A DNA stretch of 64,000 bases, taken from NCBI RefSeq assembly GCF_030915505.1, contig NZ_CP133265.1:1674001-1738000 (forward strand), written 5' to 3'. Below the pieces are notes generated by a model. The model saw only the letters and a program-made list of their open reading frames with translations. It ran no database searches and was not told the DNA's origin. The stretch is from Neobacillus sp. OS1-2 (GTDB lineage: Bacteria > Bacillota > Bacilli > Bacillales > Cytobacillaceae). The position numbers and the translations under genes are program-made. Of this stretch, positions 33,339-42,436 are shown in pieces. Within the stretch, counting starts at the first letter, position 1, and each line of letters begins with the position of its first letter.

Positions 33339-34580
33339 TTAGTATTCTGGATAAAGGGTAAATTTATTTGTTAATGCTTCTACACGTTCACGTGCCTCTT
33401 CAAGCTTCGCTTCGTCTTCATGATTTTTCAAGGTGAAGGCGATGATGGCGGCGATCTCGTCCATTTCTTCTAAACCAAAGCCACGGCTCGTAACTGCTGC
33501 TGTTCCAATGCGGATACCACTTGTAACAAACGGGCTTAGTGTTTCGTAAGGAATCGTATTTTTATTCACCGTAATGCCGACTTCATCAAGTACCTTTTCA
33601 GCTACTTTCCCTGTTAGGTCAAGTGCCGTTACATCCACTAGCAATAAGTGATTGTCTGTCCCACCCGAAACAAGCTTTAAGCCTTCTTTTTGCAGGCTTT
33701 CCGCTAACCGCTTGGCGTTATCGATAATGTGACCGGCATATTCTTTAAAGCTCGGCTGTAAGGCTTCACCAAACGCAACGGCTTTCGCTGCAATTACGTG
33801 CATAAGCGGGCCGCCTTGAATGCCAGGGAAGATCGATTTATCAATTTTCTTGCCAAATTCCTCTTTGCAGAGGATCATCCCACCGCGAGGGCCTCGTAAG
33901 GTTTTATGGGTAGTTGTCGTAACAAAATCAGCGTATTGCACTGGGTTTTGGTGCAAGCCTGCAGCCACAAGTCCGGCGATATGGGCCATATCCACCATTA
34001 AGTAGGCACCCACTTCATCCGCGATTTCACGGAATTTAGCAAAGTCGATTTCACGCGGGTATGCACTGGCACCGGCCACAATTAGCTTTGGCTTGTGTGT
34101 CTGTGCTTTTTCACGAACATCATCATAATTGATGCGGTGTGTTGTTTCATCGACACCATATTCAACGAAGTTATATTGAATACCGCTGAAGTTGACTGGG
34201 CTGCCGTGTGTTAAGTGGCCGCCATGGGAAAGGTTCATCCCGAGAACGGTATCGCCTTGCTCAAGGATTGTGAAATAGACGGCCATGTTGGCTTGTGCCC
34301 CGGAATGTGGCTGCACGTTTACATATTCTGCACCGAAAATTTCTTTCGCGCGGTCGCGGGCGAGATCCTCAACGACATCGACATATTCACAGCCGCCGTA
34401 GTAACGACGTCCCGGATAGCCTTCTGCATACTTATTGGTTAAAACAGACCCCTGTGCTTCCATGACCGCTTCACTCACAAAGTTTTCTGAGGCAATTAGT
34501 TCGATTTTTGAGCGCTGACGTCCTAATTCCTTCTGAATTGCTTGAAAAACCTGCTCGTCCGCTTGAGACAAATGCTTCAT
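33339..34580 (-). CDS. glyA: Serine hydroxymethyltransferase
   Basis: The product is 413 residues. It interconverts serine and glycine with tetrahydrofolate using PLP. The PLP lysine is K226 in [15 protein letters not shown]. Conserved [16 protein letters not shown] and VDMAHIAGL are present. It has its own terminator and probably its own promoter in the gap to ywlG. Confidence 0.97.
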   Translation of the reverse strand: MKHLSQADEQVFQAIQKELGRQRSKIELIASENFVSEAVMEAQGSVLTNKYAEGYPGRRYYGGCEYVDVVEDLARDRAKEIFGAEYVNVQPHSGAQANMAVYFTILEQGDTVLGMNLSHGGHLTHGSPVNFSGIQYNFVEYGVDETTHRINYDDVREKAQTHKPKLIVAGASAYPREIDFAKFREIADEVGAYLMVDMAHIAGLVAAGLHQNPVQYADFVTTTTHKTLRGPRGGMILCKEEFGKKIDKSIFPGIQGGPLMHVIAAKAVAFGEALQPSFKEYAGHIIDNAKRLAESLQKEGLKLVSGGTDNHLLLVDVTALDLTGKVAEKVLDEVGITVNKNTIPYETLSPFVTSGIRIGTAAVTSRGFGLEEMDEIAAIIAFTLKNHEDEAKLEEARERVEALTNKFTLYPEY

Positions 34581-34675
34581 CCTTAAATCCCCCTCATATG
34601 TATGAAAATCACAAACAATTAGAAAATTCCCTCTATATCATACCACGTTTTTCCCCGAAGTGAAGGAAAAAGAAT

Positions 34676-34727
34676 GGTGCCTGACACCATTACTAATCCA
34701 ACAGTAGTAGAAATGGTGCCTGTCACC
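34676..34727. repeat. Family A element, 52-nt class, glyA-ywlG gap
   Basis: Arms GGTGCCTGACACC (34676-34688) and GGTGCCTGTCACC (34715-34727) are in direct rather than inverted orientation, around a 26-base core with the dyad TACTA/TAGTA. It begins seven bases from the ywlG stop. Confidence 0.8.
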
Positions 34728-34734
34728 CTATCCA

Positions 34735-35301
34735 CTATGTGCAGCTTAGATTGTCTGGTTCTTTTTCGTAGACGGCTCTGGCGCCGCCGATTAATTTTGG
34801 ACGGACTTTTGCTAAGGTGACATAGGCTTGGCCGACAGTTTTTTGTTTGACGCGAATCGGTACGGCGACGTGTTTCAGGTGCATGCCGATTAACGTGTGA
34901 CCAATGTCGATCCCGGCGTCCGCCTTTACGAATTCCACCACGACGGCATCCTCCATATTCGCAAAAGCATGTGTGGCCATCGCCCCGCCTGCTTTTCGGA
35001 CAGGAACGACCGATACCTCGTCGAAACCATGTCCCAAGGCAACGGAACGTTCGACGACCAACGCCCGGTTTAAATGTTCGCAGCATTGGAAGGCCAACTG
35101 AATACCTGTTGACGCCTGAAGCTTTTGCATCTGCCGAAAGATCATCTCCGCTACTTCAAGGGTACCGGACGTGCCGATTCGCTCGCCAACAACTTCACTT
35201 GTACTGCAGCCGACGACTAGCAATTGCCCAGGCTTCAATTCGGCTGCCTCTTTGAAGTCCGCTAAAATTGCCTCGATTTCTTTTTCCCAATCTTGAATCA
35301 T
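34735..35301 (-). CDS. ywlG: YwlG family protein (TIGR01440)
   Basis: The product is 188 residues from ATG 35301 ([16 protein letters not shown]) behind AAGAAGGGC; B. subtilis YwlG is about 180. It is a conserved firmicute protein of unknown function with [20 protein letters not shown] and [13 protein letters not shown], always near glyA and rpiB. No catalytic assignment can be made from sequence. Confidence 0.85.
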   Translation of the reverse strand: MIQDWEKEIEAILADFKEAAELKPGQLLVVGCSTSEVVGERIGTSGTLEVAEMIFRQMQKLQASTGIQLAFQCCEHLNRALVVERSVALGHGFDEVSVVPVRKAGGAMATHAFANMEDAVVVEFVKADAGIDIGHTLIGMHLKHVAVPIRVKQKTVGQAYVTLAKVRPKLIGGARAVYEKEPDNLSCT

Positions 35302-35329
35302 AAGCTTAGCCCTTCTTTCCGTACAGATA

Positions 35330-35776
35330 TCAGAGATGCTTATTTTCGTATTCCGTAATTTTCCCGACACGATCTGCATGACGGCCGCCTTCGAATTCCT
35401 CAGTCAACCAAATTTCTACGATATCACGGGCGAGTCCCGGGCCAATGACGCGCTCACCCATTGCCAGCACATTCGTATCGTTATGGGCACGCGTTGCTTT
35501 AGCGCTAAATGTATCGTGGACAAGGGCACAGCGGATCCCTTTTACTTTGTTGGCAGAAATACTCATGCCGATGCCCGTTCCACAAATCAAAATCCCACGG
35601 TCGAACTCGCCGCTCGCCACCTTTTCAGCAACAGGCAGCGCATAATCCGGATAATCGACCGATGTTTCACATTCACAGCCGAAATCGACATATTCAATCT
35701 TTAATTCATCTAATAAATTGGCGATTTCCTTACGAATATGAATCCCGCCATGGTCTGATGCTAGGGCTACTTTCAT
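35330..35776 (-). CDS. rpiB: Ribose-5-phosphate isomerase B
   Basis: The product is 148 residues from ATG 35776 behind AGGAGG. It is a RpiB/LacAB family sugar-phosphate isomerase: ASDHGG at the N-terminus, the active-site Cys in [17 protein letters not shown], and [15 protein letters not shown]. It probably has its main role in the pentose phosphate pathway. Confidence 0.93.
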   Translation of the reverse strand: MKVALASDHGGIHIRKEIANLLDELKIEYVDFGCECETSVDYPDYALPVAEKVASGEFDRGILICGTGIGMSISANKVKGIRCALVHDTFSAKATRAHNDTNVLAMGERVIGPGLARDIVEIWLTEEFEGGRHADRVGKITEYENKHL

Positions 35777-35799
35777 GTAAAAATCCTCCTGTTCCTTTT

Positions 35800-35982
35800 T
35801 CAAAGATAAGAATGTATAAAATTTCGACTTTGAGAAATGTCCAGCTCCAGCGCCCTAGTGGCTGACCAGGGCGCTTGCGCTTTTCTTACTAATTCTGCTT
35901 TCATTTTGACACACTGTGAAAAAAAGATAAAGGGAAATATCCAAGCAAAAAAAATAGCTCCCCATATCAAGAGAGCATCCAT
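35800..35982 (-). CDS. Possible small membrane protein between ywlE and rpiB
   Basis: The frame of 60 codons starts at an ATG five bases after the ywlE stop. The first 32 residues (MDALLIWGAIFFAWIFPFIF, then polar) look like a genuine membrane helix with a short tail. The remaining residues are encoded entirely by a family B repeat. There is no ribosome site, so expression would need coupling to ywlE. This may be a small gene whose original stop was displaced by the repeat, or no gene at all. Confidence 0.3.
   Translation of the reverse strand: MDALLIWGAIFFAWIFPFIFFSQCVKMKAELVRKAQAPWSATRALELDISQSRNFIHSYL
35805..35886. repeat. Family B repeat, most complete copy
   Basis: The plus strand reads ATAAGAATGTATAAAATTTC, then GACTTTGAGAAATGTCCAGC and an inner stem AGCGCCCT/AGGGCGCT, ending GCTTGCGCTTTTC. 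The copies at 39150, 51614 and 22636 share this extended unit. Confidence 0.8.
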
Positions 35983-35987
35983 TTCAA

Positions 35988-36428
35988 CTACGGTTTTAGT
36001 TTTTCAATCGCCTTATTAATTAATTCATTTAATTCACGAAAAGTGGTTTCATACATTCCCAGATTTCCACCGTACGGATCGACAACATCATGATTAAATG
36101 GTTCGCCGCTGTATTCCTTTAAGGTAAACACTTTGACGTGAGCGTCGGGGAATTGCTGCTGTATCGCAAACTTGTGGGACGTTGTCATCGTTAAAATCAG
36201 GTCGGCCCATTCCACTTCGGTACCCGTTAACAAATTGGAGCGATGATTGTGCGAAATCTTGTTGTCATCGAGCACCCTCTGTGCATGTGGGGATGCCTCA
36301 CTTCCGCTTGCGGCATAGATCCCTGCTGACTTTACTTCTACGCCATCGAGGTGTTTATTTTTCAAAATGGCCTCTGCCATCGGACTCCGACAGGTATTTC
36401 CCGTGCAGACAAACAAAATGTGCTGCAT
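35988..36428 (-). CDS. ywlE: Protein-arginine phosphatase YwlE
   Basis: The product is 146 residues from ATG 36428 behind AAAGGGGG. Low-molecular-weight phosphatase fold with the P-loop CTGNTCRS (Cys8, Arg14). The Thr at position 12 is the residue that distinguishes arginine phosphatase YwlE from tyrosine phosphatases. The acid loop DVVDPYGG is present. In B. subtilis it removes McsB arginine phosphorylation. Confidence 0.93.
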   Translation of the reverse strand: MQHILFVCTGNTCRSPMAEAILKNKHLDGVEVKSAGIYAASGSEASPHAQRVLDDNKISHNHRSNLLTGTEVEWADLILTMTTSHKFAIQQQFPDAHVKVFTLKEYSGEPFNHDVVDPYGGNLGMYETTFRELNELINKAIEKLKP

Positions 36429-36615
36429 TATGTTAACCCCCTTTCGTTCTATTATGCCAGATAGATTAGATCCGAACACAGCTAATCCTTGCCTATGTAC
36501 TTTCTACCCCAGCCTATTCACCGAGGAACCCAGGGGCACCTTCAAACATTCCACTATATTTCCATTTTATCATAATTCATTATCGGTGGCCCTATTCGGG
36601 GATTCCGGTTGCCTC

Positions 36616-37173
36616 TTACCCTATTAAAGCGAGCAGCTTTATCCCAAACGCCAGTAAAATGGTGCCGCCAAGGGCCTCACTATACCTCCCAAGCCAGCCT
36701 TGTACCTTTCTTCCAAGCAGCAGTCCGGCCCATGTTTGCACGGTTGCCATTATACCAAAGCATAAAATCACCATAATGGTTTTTGCCCCGTATATCCCTA
36801 ATGTCAGTCCAACGGAAAAACTGTCAAGACTTACGCTCAAGGCAAATAAAAGTAGGCCAAAGCCAACTGGCGAAATAACCTTTTCCTCTCCCTTTTTCAT
36901 AGTAGACCAAATCATTTGCACGCCGAGTACAATCAAGAGCAAACCGCCAATCACCGTGGCAAAGACCCCAAACTGCTCTGATAAAAATTTTCCTGCTATT
37001 AAGCCTACAAGCGGCATCCATACGTGGAAAAGGCCAATCGTAAGGCCGATATTGAAAATTTTCTTTAAACGCAGCTCGTACATCCCCATGCCGAGCCCAA
37101 CCGAGAAGGCATCCATCCCCAGCGCAAATGCCATTATTACTAGTGTAACCACTTCACCAACCACTTCAGACAT
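36616..37173 (-). CDS. mntP: Manganese efflux pump MntP (YwlD)
   Basis: The product is 185 residues from ATG 37173. It has six membrane helices in two repeats, each with the MntP pattern: [14 protein letters not shown] in the first half and [16 protein letters not shown] in the second. The aspartates in these helices are the presumed Mn2+ ligands. No yybP-ykoY type riboswitch is visible upstream. Confidence 0.9.
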   Translation of the reverse strand: MSEVVGEVVTLVIMAFALGMDAFSVGLGMGMYELRLKKIFNIGLTIGLFHVWMPLVGLIAGKFLSEQFGVFATVIGGLLLIVLGVQMIWSTMKKGEEKVISPVGFGLLLFALSVSLDSFSVGLTLGIYGAKTIMVILCFGIMATVQTWAGLLLGRKVQGWLGRYSEALGGTILLAFGIKLLALIG

Positions 37174-37313
37174 CAACCCCGCCCCCTTGGACTAACTAAC
37201 CTAAGCATATGCACGTCCAATCTGATTTAGAAGTCACATAGGCTAAACGGAATACCATGAAAAATCGCGCCTTCTACGGTTAATCACCTTACTATGGTAG
37301 AGAAAGTAAAAAT

Positions 37314-37374
37314 GGTGCCTGTCACCGTTAATCATTTATCTACAGTAGATAGCTGAAAAAGGGTGTCAGGCACC
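37314..37374. repeat. Family A element, 61-nt class, mntP-ywlC gap
   Basis: Inverted arms GGTGCCTGTCACC (37314-37326) and GGTGTCAGGCACC (37362-37374) around a 35-base core containing CTACAGTAG. It starts four bases after the ywlC stop. Confidence 0.85.
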
Positions 37375-37378
37375 ATTG

Positions 37379-38422
37379 TTATTGCGTTATGAGTTTGTTT
37401 CCTGCCGCTTTTTGCAGGCGGTTCATGATGGCGGATCCGACGCCGGTATCGGGGAACATCTCGCTGAAGATGATATCGACGTTTTCCTGATTAAACCTTC
37501 GTAACGTGTCGTAAAGGGCAGCGGCAACCGTCTCAAGCTCCGTGCGACGACCACACGCCAGTACAAGATCAGCCTTATACCCGGACACATTCTCTTCCGT
37601 CGTCAGCACCCCGACTTTGAGTCCTTCCGCCCGCTTTTCTTCTATTAAACCTTGGAGATACTCCACACTCCCTGACACCATAAAGAGCGGAGCATTTGGT
37701 GCGTAATGGCGGTATTTCATCCCCGGGGCTTTTGGTCGGGCATTTTCGTCCGTTAACGCAGCATCCACACTAACTTCTCCGACCACAGCCTCTAGCTGTT
37801 CTTTTGTCACGCCGCCAGGTCTTAAGATGACCGGAATCGCTCCCGTGCAATCCACAACGGTGGATTCCACACCAACCCCTGTTGCGCCCCCGTCAACCAC
37901 ACCAGCAATTTTGCCCTCCAAATCGTCCAGCACATGAGCGGCTGTCGTAGGGCTGGGTTTCCCCGAGCTATTCGCACTCGGCGCCGCAATCGGCAATCCA
38001 CAGGTTTTCAACAGCGCCAGTGCCACCGGATGATCTGGCATTCGCACCGCCACCGTTGCAAGTCCTGCTGTCGCCTTTTCCGACAGGACGCCTTCCTTCC
38101 TTTTAAAAATAATCGTCAGCGGACCCGGCCAAAATGCGTCCATTAATATTTCAGCCACCACAGGAATGTCAGTGACAAATCTAGTAAGCTGCTTCCGTTC
38201 TGCAATGTGAATAATTAACGGATTATCCCCAGGACGTCCCTTTGCCGTAAAAATCTTCGCCACCGCCACGTCACTTTCGGCATTGCCGCCAAGACCGTAA
38301 ACCGTCTCTGTCGGCAATGCGACCACTTCATTTTTTCGTAATGCGTCCGCTGCATCCACAACTTGTGGATTACTTTCAAGATTATCCACATACTTATCCA
38401 CTTTCCACACTCTTGTGTTCAT
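37379..38422 (-). CDS. ywlC: L-threonylcarbamoyladenylate synthase (Sua5/YwlC)
   Basis: The product is 347 residues, the two-domain Sua5 type: a YrdC catalytic domain (1-210; ALPTETVYGLGGNA, GRPGDNPLIIH, APSANSSGKPSPT) and a C-terminal Sua5 domain. It makes threonylcarbamoyl-AMP from Thr, bicarbonate and ATP for tRNA t6A37. Its upstream region and first codons carry a cluster of DnaA boxes, as at ywlC in B. subtilis. Confidence 0.95.
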   Translation of the reverse strand: MNTRVWKVDKYVDNLESNPQVVDAADALRKNEVVALPTETVYGLGGNAESDVAVAKIFTAKGRPGDNPLIIHIAERKQLTRFVTDIPVVAEILMDAFWPGPLTIIFKRKEGVLSEKATAGLATVAVRMPDHPVALALLKTCGLPIAAPSANSSGKPSPTTAAHVLDDLEGKIAGVVDGGATGVGVESTVVDCTGAIPVILRPGGVTKEQLEAVVGEVSVDAALTDENARPKAPGMKYRHYAPNAPLFMVSGSVEYLQGLIEEKRAEGLKVGVLTTEENVSGYKADLVLACGRRTELETVAAALYDTLRRFNQENVDIIFSEMFPDTGVGSAIMNRLQKAAGNKLITQ

Positions 38423-38644
38423 AGTTATCCACCTTTATCCTACATGAATCTTTTATCGAAATTTGGCGAATTTAGACTGAAAGACCCATACTTTTTCACT
38501 GAGTACGTTTGAAAGTATAAAAGATGGTGGGGATAAAAACAAGTTTTATCCACAAATTGTGCATAAGATCAGTGAAAAAGTGGATAACTTTGTGGATATA
38601 CCCACAACTAGAGGGAAAATTTTAAAAATAACGAGTTATCCACA
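38364..38644. promoter_or_regulatory. DnaA-box cluster between ywlB and ywlC
   Basis: Three exact TTATCCACA boxes lie at 38382-38390, 38546-38554 and 38636-38644. One-mismatch boxes on either strand lie at 38364-38372, 38394-38402, 38425-38433, 38528-38536, 38558-38566 (TTATGCACA), 38579-38587 and 38591-38599. That is ten boxes in 281 bases. B. subtilis has a strong non-oriC DnaA-binding cluster at ywlC, involved in controlling replication initiation. Confidence 0.85.
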
Positions 38645-39060
38645 TTAAAAACGTGTCGAATATGCTCTGAGTGGTAAAAGTCCGCGGGTAATTCCTCCTG
38701 CTCCAGGTCCAACTGCTGGAAGCCCATCAATTCGAAGAACGGTAGTGCCACACTTTTATTGGTGGCTAAATATAAATGTTCCATCCCTTTTTCTTTTGCC
38801 AATTGCACCATTTGATCAAACAGCAAGAAGATCTCCTTATCAGCCTGTCCAGGAGAAACGACCAGGGAACGCAAGAGCCCATTTTCCGCAAATGCCTCCA
38901 TGCCAAGCGATCCCCTTAATGTACCGTCTTCATTCTCTAGCAGCAGAAAATAGTCAACCGTTTCATCATTTAGTCCATCTGTCCCAAGGTTTGCCCGTGA
39001 TAGAAACTCTCGTAAACTGCCCAAATCCTGTTTATTCGCCTTACGAATCATTGCCTGCAT
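38608..39060 (-). CDS. ywlB: GNAT family N-acetyltransferase (YwlB-like)
   Basis: About 150 residues. The GNAT fold is visible: MIRKANKQDLGSLREFLSRA, then strand LRGSLGMEAF, LLRSLVVSPGQADKEI in the acetyl-CoA site, and FFELMGFQQL. The substrate is unknown. I prefer the ATG at 39060, at proper spacing from AGAGGTGG. The 3' end of the gene contains the last DnaA boxes of the adjacent cluster. Confidence 0.8.
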   Translation of the reverse strand: MQAMIRKANKQDLGSLREFLSRANLGTDGLNDETVDYFLLLENEDGTLRGSLGMEAFAENGLLRSLVVSPGQADKEIFLLFDQMVQLAKEKGMEHLYLATNKSVALPFFELMGFQQLDLEQEELPADFYHSEHIRHVFNVDNSLFLKFSL

Positions 39061-39149
39061 CCCATCCACCTCTTTTTAAGATTCTACTCTATTACTATGA
39101 AAACCTAGAAGAAATAGAACAGGGTGATCCAGGAATCTAGTAAAACTTT

Positions 39150-39228
39150 TTCAAAAAGAAAAACGCTAGGGCGCTGGAGCTGGACATTTCTCAAAGTTGA
39201 AATTTATACTTTCTTATCTGTAAAGAAA
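39150..39228. repeat. Family B repeat, inverted and truncated, ywlB-spoIIR gap
   Basis: The plus strand reads AAAACGCTAGGGCGCTGGAG, then CTGGACATTTCTCAAAGTTG, the reverse complement of other copies. The GCTTGCGCTTTTC end is missing. Confidence 0.75.
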
Positions 39229-39256
39229 AACCAGCCCCCCAAAAAGGAACTGGTTG

Positions 39257-40156
39257 TTAATTAAACATTTTCTCCCACATCTCAGCCACAAAAAATTTCA
39301 CCTTCACCGGCTCTTCATCTTCGGCCGTATACACGGGAGCCGTCTTTTTTGTATGCTTTTTTGACTTTTTCACTTCCTTGTCTTTCCCTCCTGCTTTCTG
39401 CTTGTCATTGTCCAAGCTGTTATCAACCTCTACCACCTTTTTATCAGGAGTAGACGCTACTTCCTTTTCTTCCCCCTTCTCCTGCTCTATATCTTCTTTC
39501 ACAGGCTCCATTTCCTTCTTCTCTGGTTTTACGCTCTCATTAACAGGAACTACAACCTTTTCCTTTTCTTTTTCCTTTTGCTCAGGGGCTGCCTGCTCAC
39601 GTACCGTCTCCGCCTTCGCCACCTGCTTTTCCTCTTCAAACCCGTCACTCACCGCCACTCCATTTGAAAAGTCAAGAAAGCATAATGGCGGATAAAGAAC
39701 GCACCACCAGTTCGCGCCTTCCCCGCTCCCCAATGTAATCAAAATCGCTTGATACTCGCCTGCCGGATATAAAAACTGGCCATATAATTTCGTCGGAAAC
39801 TGTACTTTACCGAACTCAACCTTCACCGATTGATCCGAGCCCTGTTCGTGCACGACTTTTTCCGCAATGGCCTGAATCTCAGGAAGTCTCGAGGTCATGA
39901 GCTTTTTCGCTTCCTGCATCGAGGTTAAATCCTGCACCCAAAGGGTAATTTGCGCATTCACCGCATCACGCACTTTCCGTTTAATCGCTTGATCTTTTTC
40001 AAAGTCACTATTTGCAAGAATCCTCAAGCGAATCGCTTCCCCTGGAATCACGATCGACTCCTTCGCCGCCGCTTCCGTCTTCGGCATATATAAACTCAAC
40101 ATTGTTCCCAATGATAAAACCACTAAATATCCCCAAACTATCAATTTGCTTCTCAT
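39257..40156 (-). CDS. spoIIR: Stage II sporulation protein R with Lys/Glu-rich insert
   Basis: About 299 residues from ATG 40156. In B. subtilis SpoIIR is secreted from the forespore and triggers SpoIIGA to process pro-sigma-E. The signal segment WGYLVVLSLGTMLSLYM is followed by the conserved IRLRILANSDFEKDQAIKRKVRDAV, and later GANWWCVLYPPLCFLDFS. Between about residue 175 and 275 lies a Lys/Glu-rich low-complexity insert; the canonical-looking end VKFFVAEMWEKMF follows. B. subtilis SpoIIR is about 224 residues, so the insert explains the extra length. Confidence 0.88.
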   Translation of the reverse strand: MRSKLIVWGYLVVLSLGTMLSLYMPKTEAAAKESIVIPGEAIRLRILANSDFEKDQAIKRKVRDAVNAQITLWVQDLTSMQEAKKLMTSRLPEIQAIAEKVVHEQGSDQSVKVEFGKVQFPTKLYGQFLYPAGEYQAILITLGSGEGANWWCVLYPPLCFLDFSNGVAVSDGFEEEKQVAKAETVREQAAPEQKEKEKEKVVVPVNESVKPEKKEMEPVKEDIEQEKGEEKEVASTPDKKVVEVDNSLDNDKQKAGGKDKEVKKSKKHTKKTAPVYTAEDEEPVKVKFFVAEMWEKMFN

Positions 40157-40252
40157 GCTCCAGCACCGTCCCTTCGCTATCAACATTGTGGACAAAATGC
40201 CAGAATCCTAAACTAGTAAATTTTAATATTTTTGCAAAAGGCGGCACCACTA

Positions 40253-40283
40253 CAAAAAAGCCTCGGGATTCTTACACCCCGAA
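40253..40283 (-). terminator. Terminator overlapping the prmC stop
   Basis: On the minus strand CTTCGGG pairs with CCCGAGG around the prmC TAA and is followed by CTTTTTTG. Confidence 0.6.
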
Positions 40284-41201
40284 GCCAATCTCCGCAAACA
40301 CCATGCGATCCTTGCCATTAATATCATTCACGACTTCTACCTTTACATTCGTAAATTCCTTTTGAAAAAGCTCCGCTACCGCTTTACCCTGACCGGCCCC
40401 GATTTCAAAACATACCAGCGCGCACGGTGCGAGTACTTGCGGCAGCTCCACCATGAATCGGCGGTAAAAATCCAGTCCATCCTCGCCCGCAAACAAAGCT
40501 CGATGCGGCTCATGCTCTGTCACCACCTCGGACATCGTCGTTTGATCTCCAACCGGAATATACGGCGGATTGGAAATGACCACATCGAACGCCCCGCCAA
40601 TAAACGGCGTTAATAAATCACCCTGAACAAATTCCACCTCAGCCTGAAGACGGCGGGCATTTTCCCGCGCCACCTCTAAAGATTCTGCAGCAATATCAGA
40701 GGCAAACACCGTCAATGTGTTGGTGCCTGACACCCTTTCTACTGCCCTCATAGTGGTATTGGTGTCAGGCACCGATCTTGATTCCCATTCGAGTTTTAAA
40801 CTGATGGCAATGGCGCCGCTGCCTGTGCCGATGTCGACGAGCCTGATTTCCCGGTCGCAGCCAGTGAAAATCCGCTCCATCCTTCTTAAAGCCCCGTAAA
40901 CAAGTTCTTCTGTTTCCGGCCTCGGAATTAGCACCTCTTCATTAACCATAAACGTCCGGCCGTAAAACTCCTCCGAGCCGATGAGATATTGTACGGGTAC
41001 GCCATTTCCGTGCTCCCTTACAGCCTGCTCAAAATCAGCCCAAACCGCGGGCGGTAACTCCTCACGCATCTCAGAAAACAGCTGCGCCCTCGACCATCCA
41101 GTAAAATGCCGTAGCAACAACTCCCCCGCATTCTCTTCCCGATTCGCTTCCAATAAAAAAGAAGAAGCCCATTTCAGAGCTTCGAATACTTTTTTACTCA
41201 T
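40272..41201 (-). CDS. prmC: Release-factor glutamine methyltransferase with repeat-derived insert
   Basis: The product is 309 residues from ATG 41201, overlapping the end of prfA. It methylates the GGQ glutamine of release factors using SAM. Motif I is [13 protein letters not shown] and the catalytic motif is NPPYIP. Between LKLEW and [15 protein letters not shown] there are about 20 extra residues ([20 protein letters not shown]) absent from ordinary PrmC. They are encoded by a complete 52-nt family A repeat at 40722-40773, in frame. The insert falls between motif I and the acidic SAM-ribose loop and may be a surface loop. Confidence 0.93.
   Translation of the reverse strand: MSKKVFEALKWASSFLLEANREENAGELLLRHFTGWSRAQLFSEMREELPPAVWADFEQAVREHGNGVPVQYLIGSEEFYGRTFMVNEEVLIPRPETEELVYGALRRMERIFTGCDREIRLVDIGTGSGAIAISLKLEWESRSVPDTNTTMRAVERVSGTNTLTVFASDIAAESLEVARENARRLQAEVEFVQGDLLTPFIGGAFDVVISNPPYIPVGDQTTMSEVVTEHEPHRALFAGEDGLDFYRRFMVELPQVLAPCALVCFEIGAGQGKAVAELFQKEFTNVKVEVVNDINGKDRMVFAEIGFGV
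40722..40773. repeat. Family A element, 52-nt class, inside prmC
   Basis: Arms GGTGCCTGACACC (40722-40734) and GGTGTCAGGCACC (40761-40773), 26-base core beginning CTTT and ending ATT, the same layout as the intergenic copy at 45835-45886. It is translated as part of prmC. Confidence 0.92.
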
Positions 41202-42273
41202 TTGATGCCTCTTCAAGTCTTCTCGCCTGGTCATCCATCACCAATGCATCAATGATTTCATCCAGCTTGCCTTCGATGATTTGGTCTAGTTTTTGAATGG
41301 TTAGGCCAATGCGGTGATCCGTCACCCGATTTTGCGGGAAGTTGTACGTGCGAATCCGTTCAGATCGGTCACCGGTACCGACTGCTGATTTACGAACCTG
41401 ATCATATTCGGCCTGCGCTTCCTGCTGGAACTTGTCATACACACGCGCACGCAATACCTTCATCGCCTTATCCCTGTTTTTATGCTGGGATTTTTCATCC
41501 TGAATCGATACCATAATACCTGTTGGAAGGTGTGTCAAACGAACGGCCGACATCGTCGTATTAACGGATTGCCCGCCTGCACCGCTTGAAGCAAACGTAT
41601 CAAAACGGATATCTTTATCATGAATCTCATATTCAAATTCTTCCGCTTCCGGTAAACAAACAACTGTAGCTGTCGAGGTATGAATCCGCCCGCCAGATTC
41701 CGTTTCCGGAACACGCTGCACCCGGTGTGCCCCGTTCTCAAATTTCAATTTTGAGTAGGCACCGGCACCATTAATCATAAAACTAATTTCCTTGTAGCCG
41801 CCAAGACCGGTAGGGCTCGCATCGATCAAATCTGTCTTCCAGCCCTGTGCTTCCGCATAGCGGCTGTACATCCGATAAAGGGAACCAGCAAATAAAGCCG
41901 CCTCATCACCGCCGGCCGCACCGCGGATTTCAAAGATAACGTTCTTATCATCATTCGGATCCTTTGGAACGAGAAGAATTTTCATCTTTTCTTCCAACTC
42001 TGCAATTTGAGCCTCTAGATCATGAACCTCTTCTTTGACCATTTCGCGCATTTCTGCATCTAACTTTTCATCGAGCATTGCCCTTGCATCTTGGTGCTGC
42101 TCCTTCGCCTCTTTATATTGGCGATACGTTTGCACTGTTTCTTGTATATCAAATTGTTCTTTTGAAAATTCACGAAGTTTTTTTGAATCATTAATAATTT
42201 CGGGATCGCTCAAAAGTTCGTTTAACCTTTCGTAGCGATCCTCCACTGATTGTAGACGATCAAACACAGTCAT
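41194..42273 (-). CDS. prfA: Peptide chain release factor 1
   Basis: The product is 359 residues, the normal RF1 length. The GGQ motif is in [14 protein letters not shown], and the codon-recognition region contains the RF1-type [18 protein letters not shown]. It releases peptides at UAA and UAG. It is followed directly by its methylase gene prmC, with an 8-base overlap. Confidence 0.97.
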   Translation of the reverse strand: MTVFDRLQSVEDRYERLNELLSDPEIINDSKKLREFSKEQFDIQETVQTYRQYKEAKEQHQDARAMLDEKLDAEMREMVKEEVHDLEAQIAELEEKMKILLVPKDPNDDKNVIFEIRGAAGGDEAALFAGSLYRMYSRYAEAQGWKTDLIDASPTGLGGYKEISFMINGAGAYSKLKFENGAHRVQRVPETESGGRIHTSTATVVCLPEAEEFEYEIHDKDIRFDTFASSGAGGQSVNTTMSAVRLTHLPTGIMVSIQDEKSQHKNRDKAMKVLRARVYDKFQQEAQAEYDQVRKSAVGTGDRSERIRTYNFPQNRVTDHRIGLTIQKLDQIIEGKLDEIIDALVMDDQARRLEEASNE

Positions 42274-42405
42274 TCACCTCAAGTTTTAGTCCATAACATT
42301 CTAATTATAGTATAGGTGAAAACCAGCGTCAAAACCAAATTGCAGGAGAAATTTTTTATGGGAGATATTGGAGGGCTTATTTTTGGAAAAGATCCCGCAG
42401 CCATA

Positions 42406-42436
42406 GAAAAACATGCTCTAAAAATCAGAGCATGTT
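42406..42436 (-). terminator. Terminator at the end of the YhcN-like gene
   Basis: On the minus strand AACATGCTCT (from 42427-42436) pairs with AGAGCATGTT (from 42410-42419), followed by TTTTC. It overlaps the stop codon. Confidence 0.65.

Noticed and set aside
34619..35086. Arg/Gly-rich frame of 155 codons overlapping ywlG
   Set aside because: Out-of-frame shadow of ywlG on the same strand, rich in CGN codons, running into a family A repeat.
38364..38644. A chromosomal replication origin
   Set aside because: DnaA boxes are dense, but there is no dnaA or dnaN gene and no clear AT-rich unwinding region; the ywlC cluster known from B. subtilis is a better explanation.
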